Below are positions 23,258 to 36,378 of a stretch of DNA of 64,000 nucleotides, in pieces; within the stretch, counting starts at the first letter, position 1, and each line of letters begins with the position of its first letter. The DNA is from Eledone cirrhosa. Lineage: Eukaryota; Mollusca; Cephalopoda; Octopoda; Eledonidae. Made by a program: the position numbers and the translations under genes. The notes under the pieces are model-generated. The model worked only from the letters and a program-made list of their open reading frames with translations, made no database searches and was not told the origin of the DNA. The DNA is taken from the NCBI GenBank assembly GCA_964016885.1, contig OZ024741.1, forward strand, positions 414,424,081-414,488,080. The letters run 5' to 3'.

Positions 23258-24203
23258 TATTACAATACTAACCTTTAACCCCTCAACACTGCTAACCCAA
23301 TATTTCAGTACTGACCTTTAACCCCTCAACCCTGCTAACCCAATATTTCAGTACTGACCTTTAACCCCTCAACCCTGCTAACCCAATATTTCAGTACTGA
23401 CCTTTAACCCCTCAACCCTGCTAACCCAATATTACAATACTAACCTTTAACCCCTCAACCCTGCTAACCCAATATTACAATACTAACCTTTAACCCCTCA
23501 ACCTTTCTAACCCAATATCTCAGTACTGACCTTTAACCCCTCAACCCTGCTAACCCAATATTTCAGTACTAACCTTTAACCCCTCAACCCTGCTAACCCA
23601 ATAGTACAATACTAACCTTTAACCCCTCAACCCTGCTAACCCAATATTTCAATACTAACCTTTAACTCCTCAACCCTGCTAACCCAATATTTCAGTGCTG
23701 ACCTTTAACCCCTAAACCCTGCTAACCCAATATTTCAGTACTGACCTTTAACCCCTCAACCCTGCTAACCCAATATTTCAGTACTGACCTTTAACCCCTC
23801 AACCCTGCTAACCCAATATTTCAGTACTGACCTTTAACCCCTCAACCCTGCTAACCCAATATTTCAGTACTGACCTTTAACCCCTCAACCCTGCTAACCC
23901 AATATTTCAGTACTGACCTTTAACCCCTCAACCCTGCTAACCCAATATTTCAGTACTGACCTTTAACCCCTCAACCCTGCTAACCCAATATTTCAGTACT
24001 GACCTTTAACCCCTCAACCCTGCTAACCCAATATTTCAGTACTGACCTTTAACCCCTCAACCCTGCTAACCCAATATTTCAGTACTGACCTTTAACCCCT
24101 CAACGCTGCTAACCCAATATTTCAATACTAACCTTTAACTCCTCAACCCTGCTAACCCAATATTTCAGTAATGACCTTTAATCCCTCAAACCTGCAAACC
24201 CAA
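23043..24203 (+). repeat. 27-monomer segment, first of two copies about 3.9 kb apart
   Basis: It recurs at 26897-28100. Shared variants are the two-CpG E monomers, ccttctaacc variants with tatctc at 23516/27370 (as cctttctaaccc), H monomers, cagtgctg, cccctaaaccc at 23713/27567 (offset 3,854), acgctgc at 24105/28002, and the last monomer with gtaatgacctttaatccc and cctgcaaaccc at 24161/28058 (offset 3,897). The second copy has one extra monomer. The offset is not a multiple of 43 because short monomers lie between the copies. Confidence 0.9.
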
Positions 24204-25880
24204 TATTTCAGTACTGACCTTTAACCCCTCAACCCTGCTAACCCAATATTTCAGTACTGACCTTTAACCCCTCAACCCTGCTAACCCAATATTTCAGTAC
24301 TGACCTTTAACCCCTCAACCCTGCTAACCCAATATTTCAGTACTAACCTTTAACCCCTCAACCCTGCTAACCCAATATTTCAGTACTGACCTTTAACCCC
24401 TCAACCCTGCTAACCCAATATTTCAATACTGACCTTTAACCCCTCAACCCTGCTAACCCAATATTTCAGTACTGACCTTTAACCCCTCAACCCTGCTAAC
24501 CCAATATTTCAATACTGACCTTTAACCCCTCAACCCTGCTAACCCAATATTTCAATACTAACCTTTAACCCCTCAACCCTGCTAACCCAATATTTCAATA
24601 CTAACCTTTAACTCCTCAACCCTGCTAACCCAATATTTCAGTACTAACCTTTAACCCCTCAACCCTGCTAACCCAATATTTCAATACTAACCTTTAACTC
24701 CTCAACCCTGCTAACCCAATATTTCAGTACTGACCTTTAACCCCTCAACCCTGCTAACCCAATATTTCAGTACTGACCTTTAACCCCTCAACCCTGCTAA
24801 CCCAATATTTCAATACTGACCTTTAACCCCTCAACCCTGCTAACCCAATATTTCAATACTAACCTTTAACCCCTCAACCCTGCTAACCCAATATTTCAAT
24901 ACTAACCTTTAACTCCTCAACCCTGCTAACCCAATATTTCAGTACTAACCTTTAACCCCTCAACCCTGCTAACCCAATATTTCAATACTAACCTTTAACT
25001 CCTCAACCCTGCTAACCCAATATTTCAGTACTAACCTTTAACCCCTCAACCCTGCTAACCCAATATTTCAATACTAACCTTTAACTCCTCAACCCTGCTA
25101 ACCCAATATTTCAGTACTGACCTTTAACCCCTCAACCCTGCTAACCCAATATTTCAGTAATGACCTTTAACCCCTCAACCCTGCTAACCCAATATTTCAG
25201 TACTGACCTTTAACCCCTCAACCCTGCTAACCCAATATTTCAGTACTGACCTTTAACCCCTCAACCCTGCTAACCCAATATTTCAGTAATGACCTTTAAC
25301 CCCTCAACCCTGCTAACCCAATATTTCAGTACTAACCTTTAACCCCTCAACCCTGCTAACCCAATATTTCAGTACTGACCTTTAAACCCACAACCCTGCT
25401 AACCCAATATTTCAGTACTGACCTTTAACCCCTCAACCCTGCTAACCCAATATTTCAGTACTAACCTTTAACCCCTCAACCCTGCTAACCCAATATTTCA
25501 ATACTGACCTTTAACCCCTCAACCCTGCTAACCCAATATTTCAGTATTGACCTTTAACCCCTCAACCCTGCTAACCCAATATTTCAATACTAACCTTTAA
25601 CCCCTCAACCCTGCTAACCCAATATTTCAGTACTGACCTTTAACCCCTCAACCCTGCTAACCCAATATTTCAATACTAACCTTTAACCCCTCAACCCTGC
25701 TAACCCAATATTTCAGTACTGACCTTTAACCCCTCAACCCTGCTAACCCAATATTTCAGTACTAACCTTTAACCCCTCAACCCTGCTAACCCAATATTTC
25801 AGTACTGACCTTTAACCCCTCAACCCTGCTAACCCAATATTTCAGTACTAACCTTTAACCCCTCAACCCTGCTAACCCAA

Positions 25881-26853
25881 TATTTCAGTACTGACCTTTA
25901 ACCCCTCAACCCTGCTAACCCAATATTTCAATACTAACCTTTAACCCCTCAACCCTGCTAACCCAATGTTTCAATACTAACCTTTAACTCCTCAACCCTG
26001 CTAACCCAATATTTCAGTACTAACCTTTAACCCCTCAACCCTGCTAACCCAAGATTTCAGTACTGACCTTTAACCCCTCAACCCTGCTAACCCAATATTT
26101 CAGTACTAACCTTTAACCCCTCAACCCTGCTAACCCAATATTTCAGTACTGACCTTTAACCCCTCAACCCTGCCAACCCAATATTTCAGTACTAACCTTT
26201 AACTCCTCAACCCTGCTAACCCAATATTTCAGTACTAACCTTTAACCCCTCAACCCTGCTAACCCAATATTTCAATACTAACCTTTAACCCCTCAACCCT
26301 GCTAACCCAATATTTCAGTACTGACCTTTAACCCCTCAACCCTGCTAACCCAATATTTCAATACTAATCTTTAACCCCTCAACCCTGCTAACCCAATATT
26401 TCAATACTAACCTTTAAATCCTCAACCCTGCTAACCCAATATTACAATACTAACCTTTAACCCCTCAACCCTGCTAACCCAATATTTCAGTACTGACCTT
26501 TAACCCCTCAACCCTGCTAACCCAATATTTCAATACTAACCATTAACCCTGCTAACCCAATATTTCAGTACTGACCTTTAACCCCTTAATGCTGCTAACC
26601 CAATATTACAATACTAACCTTTAACCCCTCAACCCTGCTAACCCAATATTTTAATACTAACCTTTCACCCTTCACCCCTGCTAACCCAATATTTCAGTAC
26701 TGACCTTTAACCCCTCAACCCTGCTAACCCAATATTTCAGTACTGACCTTTAACCCCCCAACCCTGCTAACCCAATATTACAATACTAACCTTTAACCCT
26801 GCTAACCCAATATTTCAATACTAACCTTTAACCCCTCAACCCTGCTAACCCAA
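25881..26853 (+). repeat. Segment duplicated at 30377-31349 (offset 4,496 bp)
   Basis: Shared markers are aatgtttcaatac at 25967/30463, aagatttcag, ctttaaatcctc, accattaaccctgc (35-bp monomer) at 26526/31022, ccccttaa before tgctgc or cgctgc, tattttaatac with tttcacccttcacccctgc, taaccccccaacc, and the second 35-bp monomer at 26776/31272. The offset is constant at 4,496 bp. Copies differ at single sites, such as aatgctgc against aacgctgc and tattacaatac against tattacgatac. Confidence 0.88.
26526..26810 (+). repeat. First pair of 35-bp monomers
   Basis: Monomers 26526-26560 and 26776-26810 lack 8 bp from the cccctcaa part, so ttaaccctgc follows directly. They are 250 bp apart. The pair recurs with the same spacing at 31022-31056 and 31272-31306. 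The 8-bp loss probably arose by slippage between the short direct repeats aaccc on each side. Confidence 0.92.
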
Positions 26854-26896
26854 TATTTCAGTACTAACCTTTAACACCTCAACCCTGCCAATGCAA

Positions 26897-28100
26897 TATT
26901 TCAATACTAACCTTTAACCCCTCAACCCTGCTAACCCAATATTACAATACTAACCTTTAACGCCTCAACCCTGCCAACGCAATATTTCAATACTAACCTT
27001 TAACCCCTCAACCCTGCTAACCCAATATTACAATACTAACCTTTAACGCCTCAACCCTGCCAACGCAATATTTCAATACTAACCTTTAACCCCTCAACCC
27101 TGCTAACCCAATATTACAATACTAACCTTTAACCCCTCAACACTGCTAACCCAATATTTCAGTACTGACCTTTAACCCCTCAACCCTGCTAACCCAATAT
27201 TTCAGTACTGACCTTTAACCCCTCAACCCTGCTAACCCAATATTTCAGTACTGACCTTTAACCCCTCAACCCTGCTAACCCAATATTACAATACTAACCT
27301 TTAACCCCTCAACCCTGCTAACCCAATATTACAATACTAACCTTTAACCCCTCAACCTTTCTAACCCAATATCTCAGTACTGACCTTTAACCCCTCAACC
27401 CTGCTAACCCAATATTTCAGTACTAACCTTTAACCCCTCAACCCTGCTAACCCAATAGTACAATACTAACCTTTAACCCCTCAACCCTGCTAACCCAATA
27501 TTTCAATACTAACCTTTAACTCCTCAACCCTGCTAACCCAATATTTCAGTGCTGACCTTTAACCCCTAAACCCTGCTAACCCAATATTTCAGTACTAACC
27601 TTTAACCCCTCAACCCTGCTAACCCAATATTTCAGTACTGACCTTTAACCCCTCAACCCTGCTAACCCAATATTTCAGTACTGACCTTTAACCCCTCAAC
27701 CCTGCTAACCCAATATTTCAGTACTGACCTTTAACCCCTCAACCCTGCTAACCCAATATTTCAGTACTGACCTTTAACCCCTCAACCCTGCTAACCCAAT
27801 ATTTCAGTACTGACCTTTAACCCCTCAACCCTGCTAACCCAATATTTCAGTACTGACCTTTAACCCCTCAACCCTGCTAACCCAATATTTCAGTACTGAC
27901 CTTTAACCCCTCAACCCTGCTAACCCAATATTTCAGTACTGACCTTTAACCCCTCAACCCTGCTAACCCAATATTTCAGTACTGACCTTTAACCCCTCAA
28001 CGCTGCTAACCCAATATTTCAATACTAACCTTTAACTCCTCAACCCTGCTAACCCAATATTTCAGTAATGACCTTTAATCCCTCAAACCTGCAAACCCAA
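26897..28100 (+). repeat. 28-monomer segment, second copy of 23043-24203
   Basis: It has the same marker order as 23043-24203, with one additional B monomer after the cccctaaaccc marker. The closing gtaatgacc / cctgcaaaccc monomer is present again at about 28,144-28,186, 86 bp after the first, so this end was further duplicated. Confidence 0.9.
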
Positions 28101-28315
28101 TATTTCAGTACTAACCTTTAACCTCTCAACCCTGCTAACCCAAGATTTCAGTAATGACCTTTAATCCCTCAAACCTGCAAACCCAATATTTCAGTACTAA
28201 CCTTTAACCCCTCAACCCTGCTAACCCAATATTTCAGTACTGACCTTTAACCCCTCAACCCTGCTAACCCAATATTTCAGTACTGACCTTTAACCCCTCA
28301 ACCCTGCTAACCCAA

Positions 28316-28570
28316 TATTTCAATACTGACCTTTAACCCCTCAACCCTGCTAACCCAATATTTCAGTACTGACTTTAACCCCTCAACCCTGCTAACCCAA
28401 TATTTCAATACTGACCTTTAACCCCTCAACCCTGCTAACCCAATATTTCAGTACTGACTTTAACCCCTCAACCCTGCTAACCCAATATTTCAATACTGAC
28501 CTTTAACCCCTCAACCCTGCTAACCCAATATTTCAGTACTGACTTTAACCCCTCAACCCTGCTAACCCAA
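28316..28570 (+). repeat. 85-bp dimer repeated three times
   Basis: A 43-bp monomer with caatactgacc is followed by a 42-bp A monomer that lacks one C (actgactttaac). This 85-bp pair occurs three times without change: 28316-28400, 28401-28485 and 28486-28570. Identity of the odd-length dimers shows a very local and probably recent tandem amplification. Confidence 0.93.
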
Positions 28571-29859
28571 TATTTCAGTACTGACCTTTAACCCCTCAAC
28601 CCTGCTAACCCAATATTTCAATACTAACCTTTAACTCCTCAACCCTGCTAACCCAATATTTCAGTACTAACCTTTAACCCCTCAACCCTGCTAACCCAAT
28701 ATTTCAGTACTGACCTTTAACCCCTCAACCCTGCTAACCCAATATTTCAGTACTAACCTTTAACCCCTCAACCCTGCTAACCCAATATTTCAGTACTGAC
28801 CTTTAACCCCTCAACCCTGCTAACCCAATATTTCAGTACTAACCTTTAACCCCTCAACCCTGCTAACCCAATATTTCAGTACTAACCTTTAACCCCTCAA
28901 CCCTGCTAACCCAATATTTCAGTACTGACCTTTAACCCCTCAACCCTGCTAACCCAATATTTCAGTACTGACCTTTAACCCCTCAACCCTGCTAACCCAA
29001 TATTTCAATACTAACCTTTAACTCCTCAACCCTGCTAACCCAATATTTCAGTACTGACCTTTAACCCCTCAACCCTGCTAACCCAATATTTCAGTACTAA
29101 CCTTTAACCCCTCAACCCTGCTAACCCAATATTTCAGTACTGACCTTTAACCCCACAACCCTGCTAACCCAATATTTCAGTACTGACCTTTAACCCCTCA
29201 ACCCTGCTAACCCAATATTTCAGTACTAACCTTTAACCCCTCAACCCTGCTAACCCAATATTTCAGTACTGACCTTTAACCCCTCAACCCTGCTAACCCA
29301 ATATTTCAATACTGACCTTTAACCCCTCAACCCTGCTAACCCAATATTTCAGTACTGACCTTTAACCCCTCAACCCTGCTAACCCAATATTTCAATACTA
29401 ACCTTTAACCCCTCAACCCTGCTAACCCAATATTTCAGTACTGACCTTTAACCCCTCAACCCTGCTAACCCAATATTTCAATACTGACCTTTAACCCCTC
29501 AACCCTGCTAACCCAATATTTCAGTACTGACCTTTAACCCCTCAACCCTGCTAACCCAATATTTCAATACTAACCTTTAACCCCTCAACCCTGCTAACCC
29601 AATATTTCAGTACTGACCTTTAACCCCTCAACCCTGCTAACCCAATATTTCAATACTGACCTTTAACCCCTCAACCCTGCTAACCCAATATTTCAGTACT
29701 GACCTTTAACCCCTCAACCCTGCTAACCCAATATTTCAATACTAACCTTTAACCCCTCAACCCTGCTAACCCAATATTTCAATACTAACCTTTAACCCCT
29801 CAACCCTGCTAACCCAATATTTCAGTACTGACCTTTAACCCCTCAACCCTGCTAACCCA

Positions 29860-30180
29860 ATATTTCAATACTAACCTTTACCTCCTCAACCCTGCTAACC
29901 CAATATTTCAGTACTGACCTTTAACCCCTCAACCCTGCTAACCCAATATTTCAGTACTAACCTTTAAACCCTCAACCCTGCTAACCCAATATTTCAATAC
30001 TAACCTTTAACTCCTCAACCCTGCTAACCCAATATTTCAGTACTGACCTTTAACCCCTCAACCCTGCTAACCCAATATTTCAGTACTAACCTTTAAACCC
30101 TCAACCCTGCTAACCCAATATTTCAATACTAACCTTTAACTCCTCAACCCTGCTAACCCAATATTTCAGTACTGACCTTT
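29860..30180 (+). repeat. 129-bp trimer, two to three copies
   Basis: The order C with cctcctc or actcctc, then A, then B with ctttaaaccctc repeats every 129 bp (aaaccctc near 29,964 and 30,093). A third turn follows in which the last monomer has taaccccacaacc instead. Confidence 0.82.
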
Positions 30181-30376
30181 AACCCCTCAACCCTGCTAAC
30201 CCAATATTTCAGTACTAACCTTTAACCCCACAACCCTGCTAACCCAATATTTCAGTACTGACCTTTAACCCCTCAACCCTGCTAACCCAATATTTCAGTA
30301 CTGACCTTTAACCCCTCAACCCTGCTAACCCAATATATCAGTACTAACCTTTAACCCCTCAACCCTGCTAACCCAA

Positions 30377-31349
30377 TATTTCAGTACTGACCTTTAACCC
30401 CTCAACCCTGCTAACCCAATATTTCAATACTAACCTTTAACCCCTCAACCCTGCTAACCCAATGTTTCAATACTAACCTTTAACTCCTCAACCCTGCTAA
30501 CCCAATATTTCAGTACTAACCTTTAACCCCTCAACCCTGCTAACCCAAGATTTCAGTACTGACCTTTAACCCCTCAACCCTGCTAACCCAATATTTCAGT
30601 ACTAACCTTTAACCCCTCAACCCTGCTAACCCAATATTTCAGTACTGACCTTTAACCCCTCAACCCTGCTAACCCAATATTTCAGTACTAACCTTTAACC
30701 CCTCAACCCTGCTAACCCAATATATCAGTACTAACCTTTAACCCCTCAACCCTGCTAACCCAATATTTCAGTACTGACCTTTAACCCCTCAACCCTGCTA
30801 ACCCAATATTTCAGTACTAACCTTTAACTCCTCAACCCTGCTAACCCAATATTTCAATACTAATCTTTAACCCCTCAACCCTGCTAACCCAATATTTCAA
30901 TACTAACCTTTAAATCCTCAACCCTGCTAACCCAATATTACAATACTAACCTTTAACCCCTCAACCCTGCTAACCCAATATTTCAGTACTGACCTTTAAC
31001 CCCTCAACCCTGCTAACCCAATATTTCAATACTAACCATTAACCCTGCTAACCCAATATTTCAGTACTGACCTTTAACCCCTTAACGCTGCTAACCCAAT
31101 ATTACAATACTAACCTTTAACCCCTCAACCCTGCTAACCCAATATTTTAATACTAACCTTTCACCCTTCACCCCTGCTAACCCAATATTTCAGTACTGAC
31201 CTTTAACCCCTCAACCCTGCTAACCCAATATTTCAGTACTGACCTTTAACCCCCCAACCCTGCTAACCCAATATTACGATACTAACCTTTAACCCTGCTA
31301 ACCCAATATTTCAATACTAACCTTTAACCCCTCAACCCTGCTAACCCAA
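30377..31349 (+). repeat. Second copy of 25881-26853
   Basis: It carries the same markers in the same order, including the 35-bp pair at 31022 and 31272. Tattacgatac in the 35-bp monomer at 31272 is private to this copy and adds a CpG. Confidence 0.88.
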
Positions 31350-31607
31350 TATTTCAGTACTGACCTTTAACCCCTCAACCCTGCTAACCCAATATTTCAA
31401 TACTAACCTTTAACCCCTCAACCCTGCTAACCCAATATTACAATACTAACCTTTAACCCTTCAACACTGCTAACCCTATATTTCAATACTAACCTTTAAC
31501 CCCTCAACCCTGCTAACCCAATATTTCAGTACTGACCTTTAACCCCTCAACCCTGCTAACCCAATATTTCAGTACTGACCTTTAACCCCTCAACCCTGCT
31601 AACCCAA

Positions 31608-31649
31608 TATTTCAATACTAACCTTTAACCCTCAACCCTGCTAACCCAA
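31608..31649 (+). repeat. 42-bp monomer
   Basis: One C is missing from the central run (ttaaccctcaacc). It is an isolated length variant in a stretch of C and caatactgacc monomers. Confidence 0.9.
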
Positions 31650-33971
31650 TATTTCAATACTGACCTTTAACCCCTCAACCCTGCTAACCCAATATTTCAG
31701 TACTCACCTTTAACCCCTCAACCCTGCTAACCCAATATTTCAATACTAACCTTTAACCCCTCAACCCTGCTAACCCAATATTTCAATACTGACCTTTAAC
31801 CCCTCAACCCTGCTAACCCAAGATTTCAGTACTGACCTTTAACCCCTCAACCCTGCTAACCCAATATTTCAATACTGACCTTTAACCCCTCAACCCTGCT
31901 AACCTAATATTTCAATACTAACCTTTATCTCATCAACCCTGCTAACCCAATATTTCAATACTAACCTTTAACCCCTCAACCCTGCTAACCCAATATTTCA
32001 ATACTGACCTTTAACCCCTCAACCCTGCTAACCCAAGATTTCAGTACTGACCTTTAACCCCTCAACCCTGCTAACCCAATATTTCAATACTAGCCTTTAA
32101 CCCCTCAACCCTACTAACCCAATATTTCAATACTAACCTTTAACCCCTCAAACCTGCTAACCCAATATTTCAGTACTGAACTTTAACCCCTCAACCCTGC
32201 TAACCCAATATTTCAGTACTGAACTTTAACCCCTCAACCCTGCTAACCCAATATTTCAGTACTAACCTTTAACCCCTCAAACCTGCTAACCAAATATTTC
32301 AAGACTGAACTTTAACCCCTCAACCCTGCTAACACAATATTTCAATACTAATCTTTAACCCCTCAACCCAGCTAACCCAATATTTCAGTACTGACCTTTA
32401 ACCCCTCAACCCAGCTAACCCAATATTTCAGTACTGACCTTTAACCCCTCAACCCTGCTAACCCAAGATTTCAGTACTGACCTTTAACCCCTCAACCCTG
32501 CTAACCCAATATTTCAGTACTAACCTTTAACCCCTCAACTCTGCTAACCCAATATTTAAGTACTGACCTTTGACCCCTCAACCCTGCTAACCCAATATTA
32601 CAATACTAACCTTTAACACCTCAACCCTGCTAACCCAATATTACAATACTAACCTTTAACACCTCAACCCTGCTAACCCAATATTACAATACTAACCTTT
32701 AACCCCTCAACCCTGCTAACCCAATATTACAATACTAACCTTTAACCCCTCAACCCTGCTAACCCAATATTTCAATACTGACCTTTAACACCTCAACCCT
32801 GCTAACCCAATATTACAATACTGACCTTTAACCCCTCAACCCTGCTAACCCAATATTTCAATACTAACCTTTAACTCCTCAACCCAGCTAACCCAATATT
32901 TCAATACTAACCTTTAACCCCTCAACCCTGCTAACCCAATATTTCAATACTAACCTTTAACTCCTCAACCCAGCTAACCCAATATTACAGTACTAACCTT
33001 TAACCCCTCAACCCTGCTAACCCAATATTTCAATACTAACCTTTAACTCCTCAACCCTGCTAACCCAATATTTCAGTACTGACCTTTAACCCCTCAACCC
33101 TGCTAACCCAATATTTCAGTACTAACCTTTAACCCCTCAACCCTGCTAACCCAATATTTCAGTACTGACCTTTAACCCCTCAACGCTGCTAACCCAATAT
33201 TTCAATACTAACCTTTAACTCCTCAACCCTACTAACCCAATATTTCAGTACTGACCTTTAACCCCTCAACCCTGCTAACCCAATATTTCAGTACTAAACT
33301 TTAACTCCTCAACCCTGCTAACCCAATATTACAGTACTGACCTTTAACCCCTCAACCCTGCTAACCCAATATTTCAGTACTAACCTTTAACCCCTCAACC
33401 CTGCTAACCCAATATTTCAGTACTAACCTTTAACCCCTCAACCCTGCTAACCCAATATTTAAGTACTGACCTTTAACCCCTCAACCCTGCTAACCCAATA
33501 TTTCAATACTAACCTTTACCTCCTCAACCCAGCTAACCCAATATTTCAATACTAACCTTTAACCCCTCAACCCTGCTAACCCAATATTACAATAATAACC
33601 TTTAACCCCTCAACCCTGCTAACCCAATATTTCAGTACTGACCTTTAACCCCTCAACCCTGCTAACCCAATATTTCAGTACTAACCTTTAACCCCTCAAC
33701 CCTGCTAACCCAATATTTCAGTACTGACCTTTAACCCCTCAACCCTGCTAACCCAATATTTCAGTACTAACCTTTAACCCCTCAACCCTGCTAACCCAAT
33801 ATTTCAGTACTAACCTTTAACCCCTCAACCCTGCTAACCCAATATTTCAATAATAACCTTTAACCCCTCAACCCTGCTAACCCAATATTTCAGTACTGAC
33901 CTTTAACCCCTCAACCCTGCTAACCCAATATTACAATACTAACCTTTAACCCTTCAACCCTGCTAACCCAA

Positions 33972-36378
33972 TATTTCAGTACTGACCTTTAACCCCTCAA
34001 CCCTGCTAACCCAATATTTCAATACTAACCTTTAACCCCTCAACCCTGCTAACTCAATATTTCAGTACTGACCTTTAACCCCTCAACCCTGCTAACCCAA
34101 TATTTCAGTACTGACCTTTAACCACTCAACCCTGCTAACCCAATATTTCAGTACTGACCTTTAACCCCTCAACCCTGCTAACCCAATATTTCAATACTAA
34201 CCTTTAACCCCTCAACTCTGCTAACCCAATATTTCAGTACTGACCTTTAACCCCTCAACCCTGCTAACCCAATATTTCAGTACTGACCTTTAACCCCTCA
34301 ACCCTGCTAACCCAATATTTCAATACTAACCTTTAACCCCTCAACACTGCTAACCCAATATTTCAGTACTGACCTTTAACTCCTCAACCCTGCTAACCCA
34401 ATATTTCAATACTAACCTTTAACCCCTCAACCCTGCTAACCCAATATTACAATACTAACCTTTAACCCCTCAACCCTGTTAACCCAATATTTCAGTACTG
34501 ACCTTTAATCCCTCAACCCTGCTAACCCAATATTTCAGTACTTACCTTTAACCCTTGAACCCTGCTAACCCAATATTTCTGTACTGACCTTTAACCCCTC
34601 AACCCTGCTCACCCAATATTTCAGTACTGACCTTTAACCCCTCAACCCTGCTAACCCAATATTACAATACTAACCTTTAACCCCTCAACCCTGCTAACCC
34701 AATATTTCAGTACTGACCTTTAACCCCTCAACCCTGCTAACCCAATATTTCAGTACTGACCTTTAACCCCTCAACCCTGCTAACCCAATATTTCAGTACT
34801 GACCTTTAAGCCCTCAACCCTGCTAACCCAATATTACAATACTAACCTTTAACCCCTCAACCCTGCTAACACAATATTTCAGTACTGACCTTTAACCCCT
34901 CAACCCTGCTAAACCAATATTTCAGTACTGACCTTTAACCCCTCAACCCTGCTAACCCAATATTTCAGTACTGACCTTTAACCCCTCAACCCTGCTAACC
35001 CAATATTTCAGTACTGACCTTTAAGCCCTCAACCCTGCTAACCCAATATTACAATACTAACCTTTAACACCTCAACCCTGCTAATCCAATATTTCAGTAC
35101 TGACCTTTAACCCCTCAACCCTGCTAACCCAATATTTCAGTACTGACCTTTAACCCCTCAACCCTGCTAACCCAATATTTCAGTACTGACCTTTAACCCC
35201 TCAACCCTACTAACCCAATATTTCAGTACTAACCTTTAACCCCTCAACCCTGCTAACCCAATATTTCAGTACTGACCTTTAACCCCTCAACTCTGCTAAC
35301 CCAATATTTCAGTACTGACCTTTAACCCACCAACCCTGCTAACCCAATATTTCAGTACTGACCTTTAACCCCTCAACCCTGCTAACCCAATATTTTAGTA
35401 CTGACCTTTAACCCACCAACCCTGCTAACCCAATATTTCAGTACTGACCTTTAACCCCTCAACTCTGCTAACCCAATATTTCAGTACTGACCTTTAACCC
35501 ACCAACCCTGCTAACCCAATATTTCAGTACTGACCTTTAACCCACCAACCCTGCTAACCCAATATTTCAGTACTGACCTTTAATCCCTCAACCCTGCTAA
35601 CCCAATATTTTAGTACTGACCTTTAACCCCTCAACCCTGCTAACCCAATATAACAATACTAACTTTAACACCTCAACCCTGCTAACCCAATATTTCAGTA
35701 CTGACCTTTAACCCCTCAACCCTGCTAACCCAATATTTCAGTACTGATCTTTAACCCCTCAACCCTGCTAACCCAATATTTCAGGACTGACCTTTAACCC
35801 CTCAATCCTGCTAACCCAATATTTCAGTACTGACCTTTAACCCCTCAACCCTGCTAACCCAATATTTCAGTACTGACCTTTAATCCCTCAACCCTGCTAA
35901 CCCAATATTTCAGTACTGACCTTTAACCCCTCAACCCTTCTAACCCAATATTTCAATACTAACCTTTAACCCCTCAACCCTTCTAACCCAATATTTTAGT
36001 ACTAACCTTTAACCCCTCAACCCTGCTAACCCAATATTTCAATACTAACCTTTAACCCCTCAACCCTGCTAACCCAATATTTCAATACTAACCGTTAACC
36101 CCTCAACCCTGCTAACCCAATATTTCAATGCTGACCTTTAACCCCTCAAACCTGCTAACCCAAGATTTCAGTACTGACCTTTAACCCCTCAACCCTGCTA
36201 ACCCAATATTTCAATACTAGCCTTTAACCCCTCAACCCTACTAACCCAATATTTCAATACTAACCTTTAACCCCTCAAACCTGCTAACCCAATATTTCAA
36301 TACTAACCTTTAACCCCTCAACCCTGCTAACCCAATATTTCGGTACTAACCTTTAACCCCTCAACCCTGCTAACCCAA
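33972..36378 (+). repeat. 56-monomer segment (2,407 bp), first of a tandem pair
   Basis: It is followed directly by a second copy at 36379-38656. Shared markers are gctaactcaat 34054/36461, taaccactc, tacttacctttaacccttgaacc 34541/36948, tttctgtactg 34580/36987, gctcaccc, taagccctc, taacccaccaacc, tattttagtactgacc, the 42-bp monomer tataacaatactaacttt 35649/37927, caggactgacc, caatcctgc, cccttctaaccc, accgttaac, caatgctgacc and tttcggtac 36342/38620. The offset falls from 2,407 to 2,278 bp between the tttctg and tataac markers, so the second copy lacks three monomers. Confidence 0.92.

Noticed and set aside
36342..36342. CENP-B box suggested by ttcgg in the tttcggtac variant
   Set aside because: The rest of the 17-bp CENP-B box, including the CGGG end, is not present. 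The variant occurs in only a handful of monomers.
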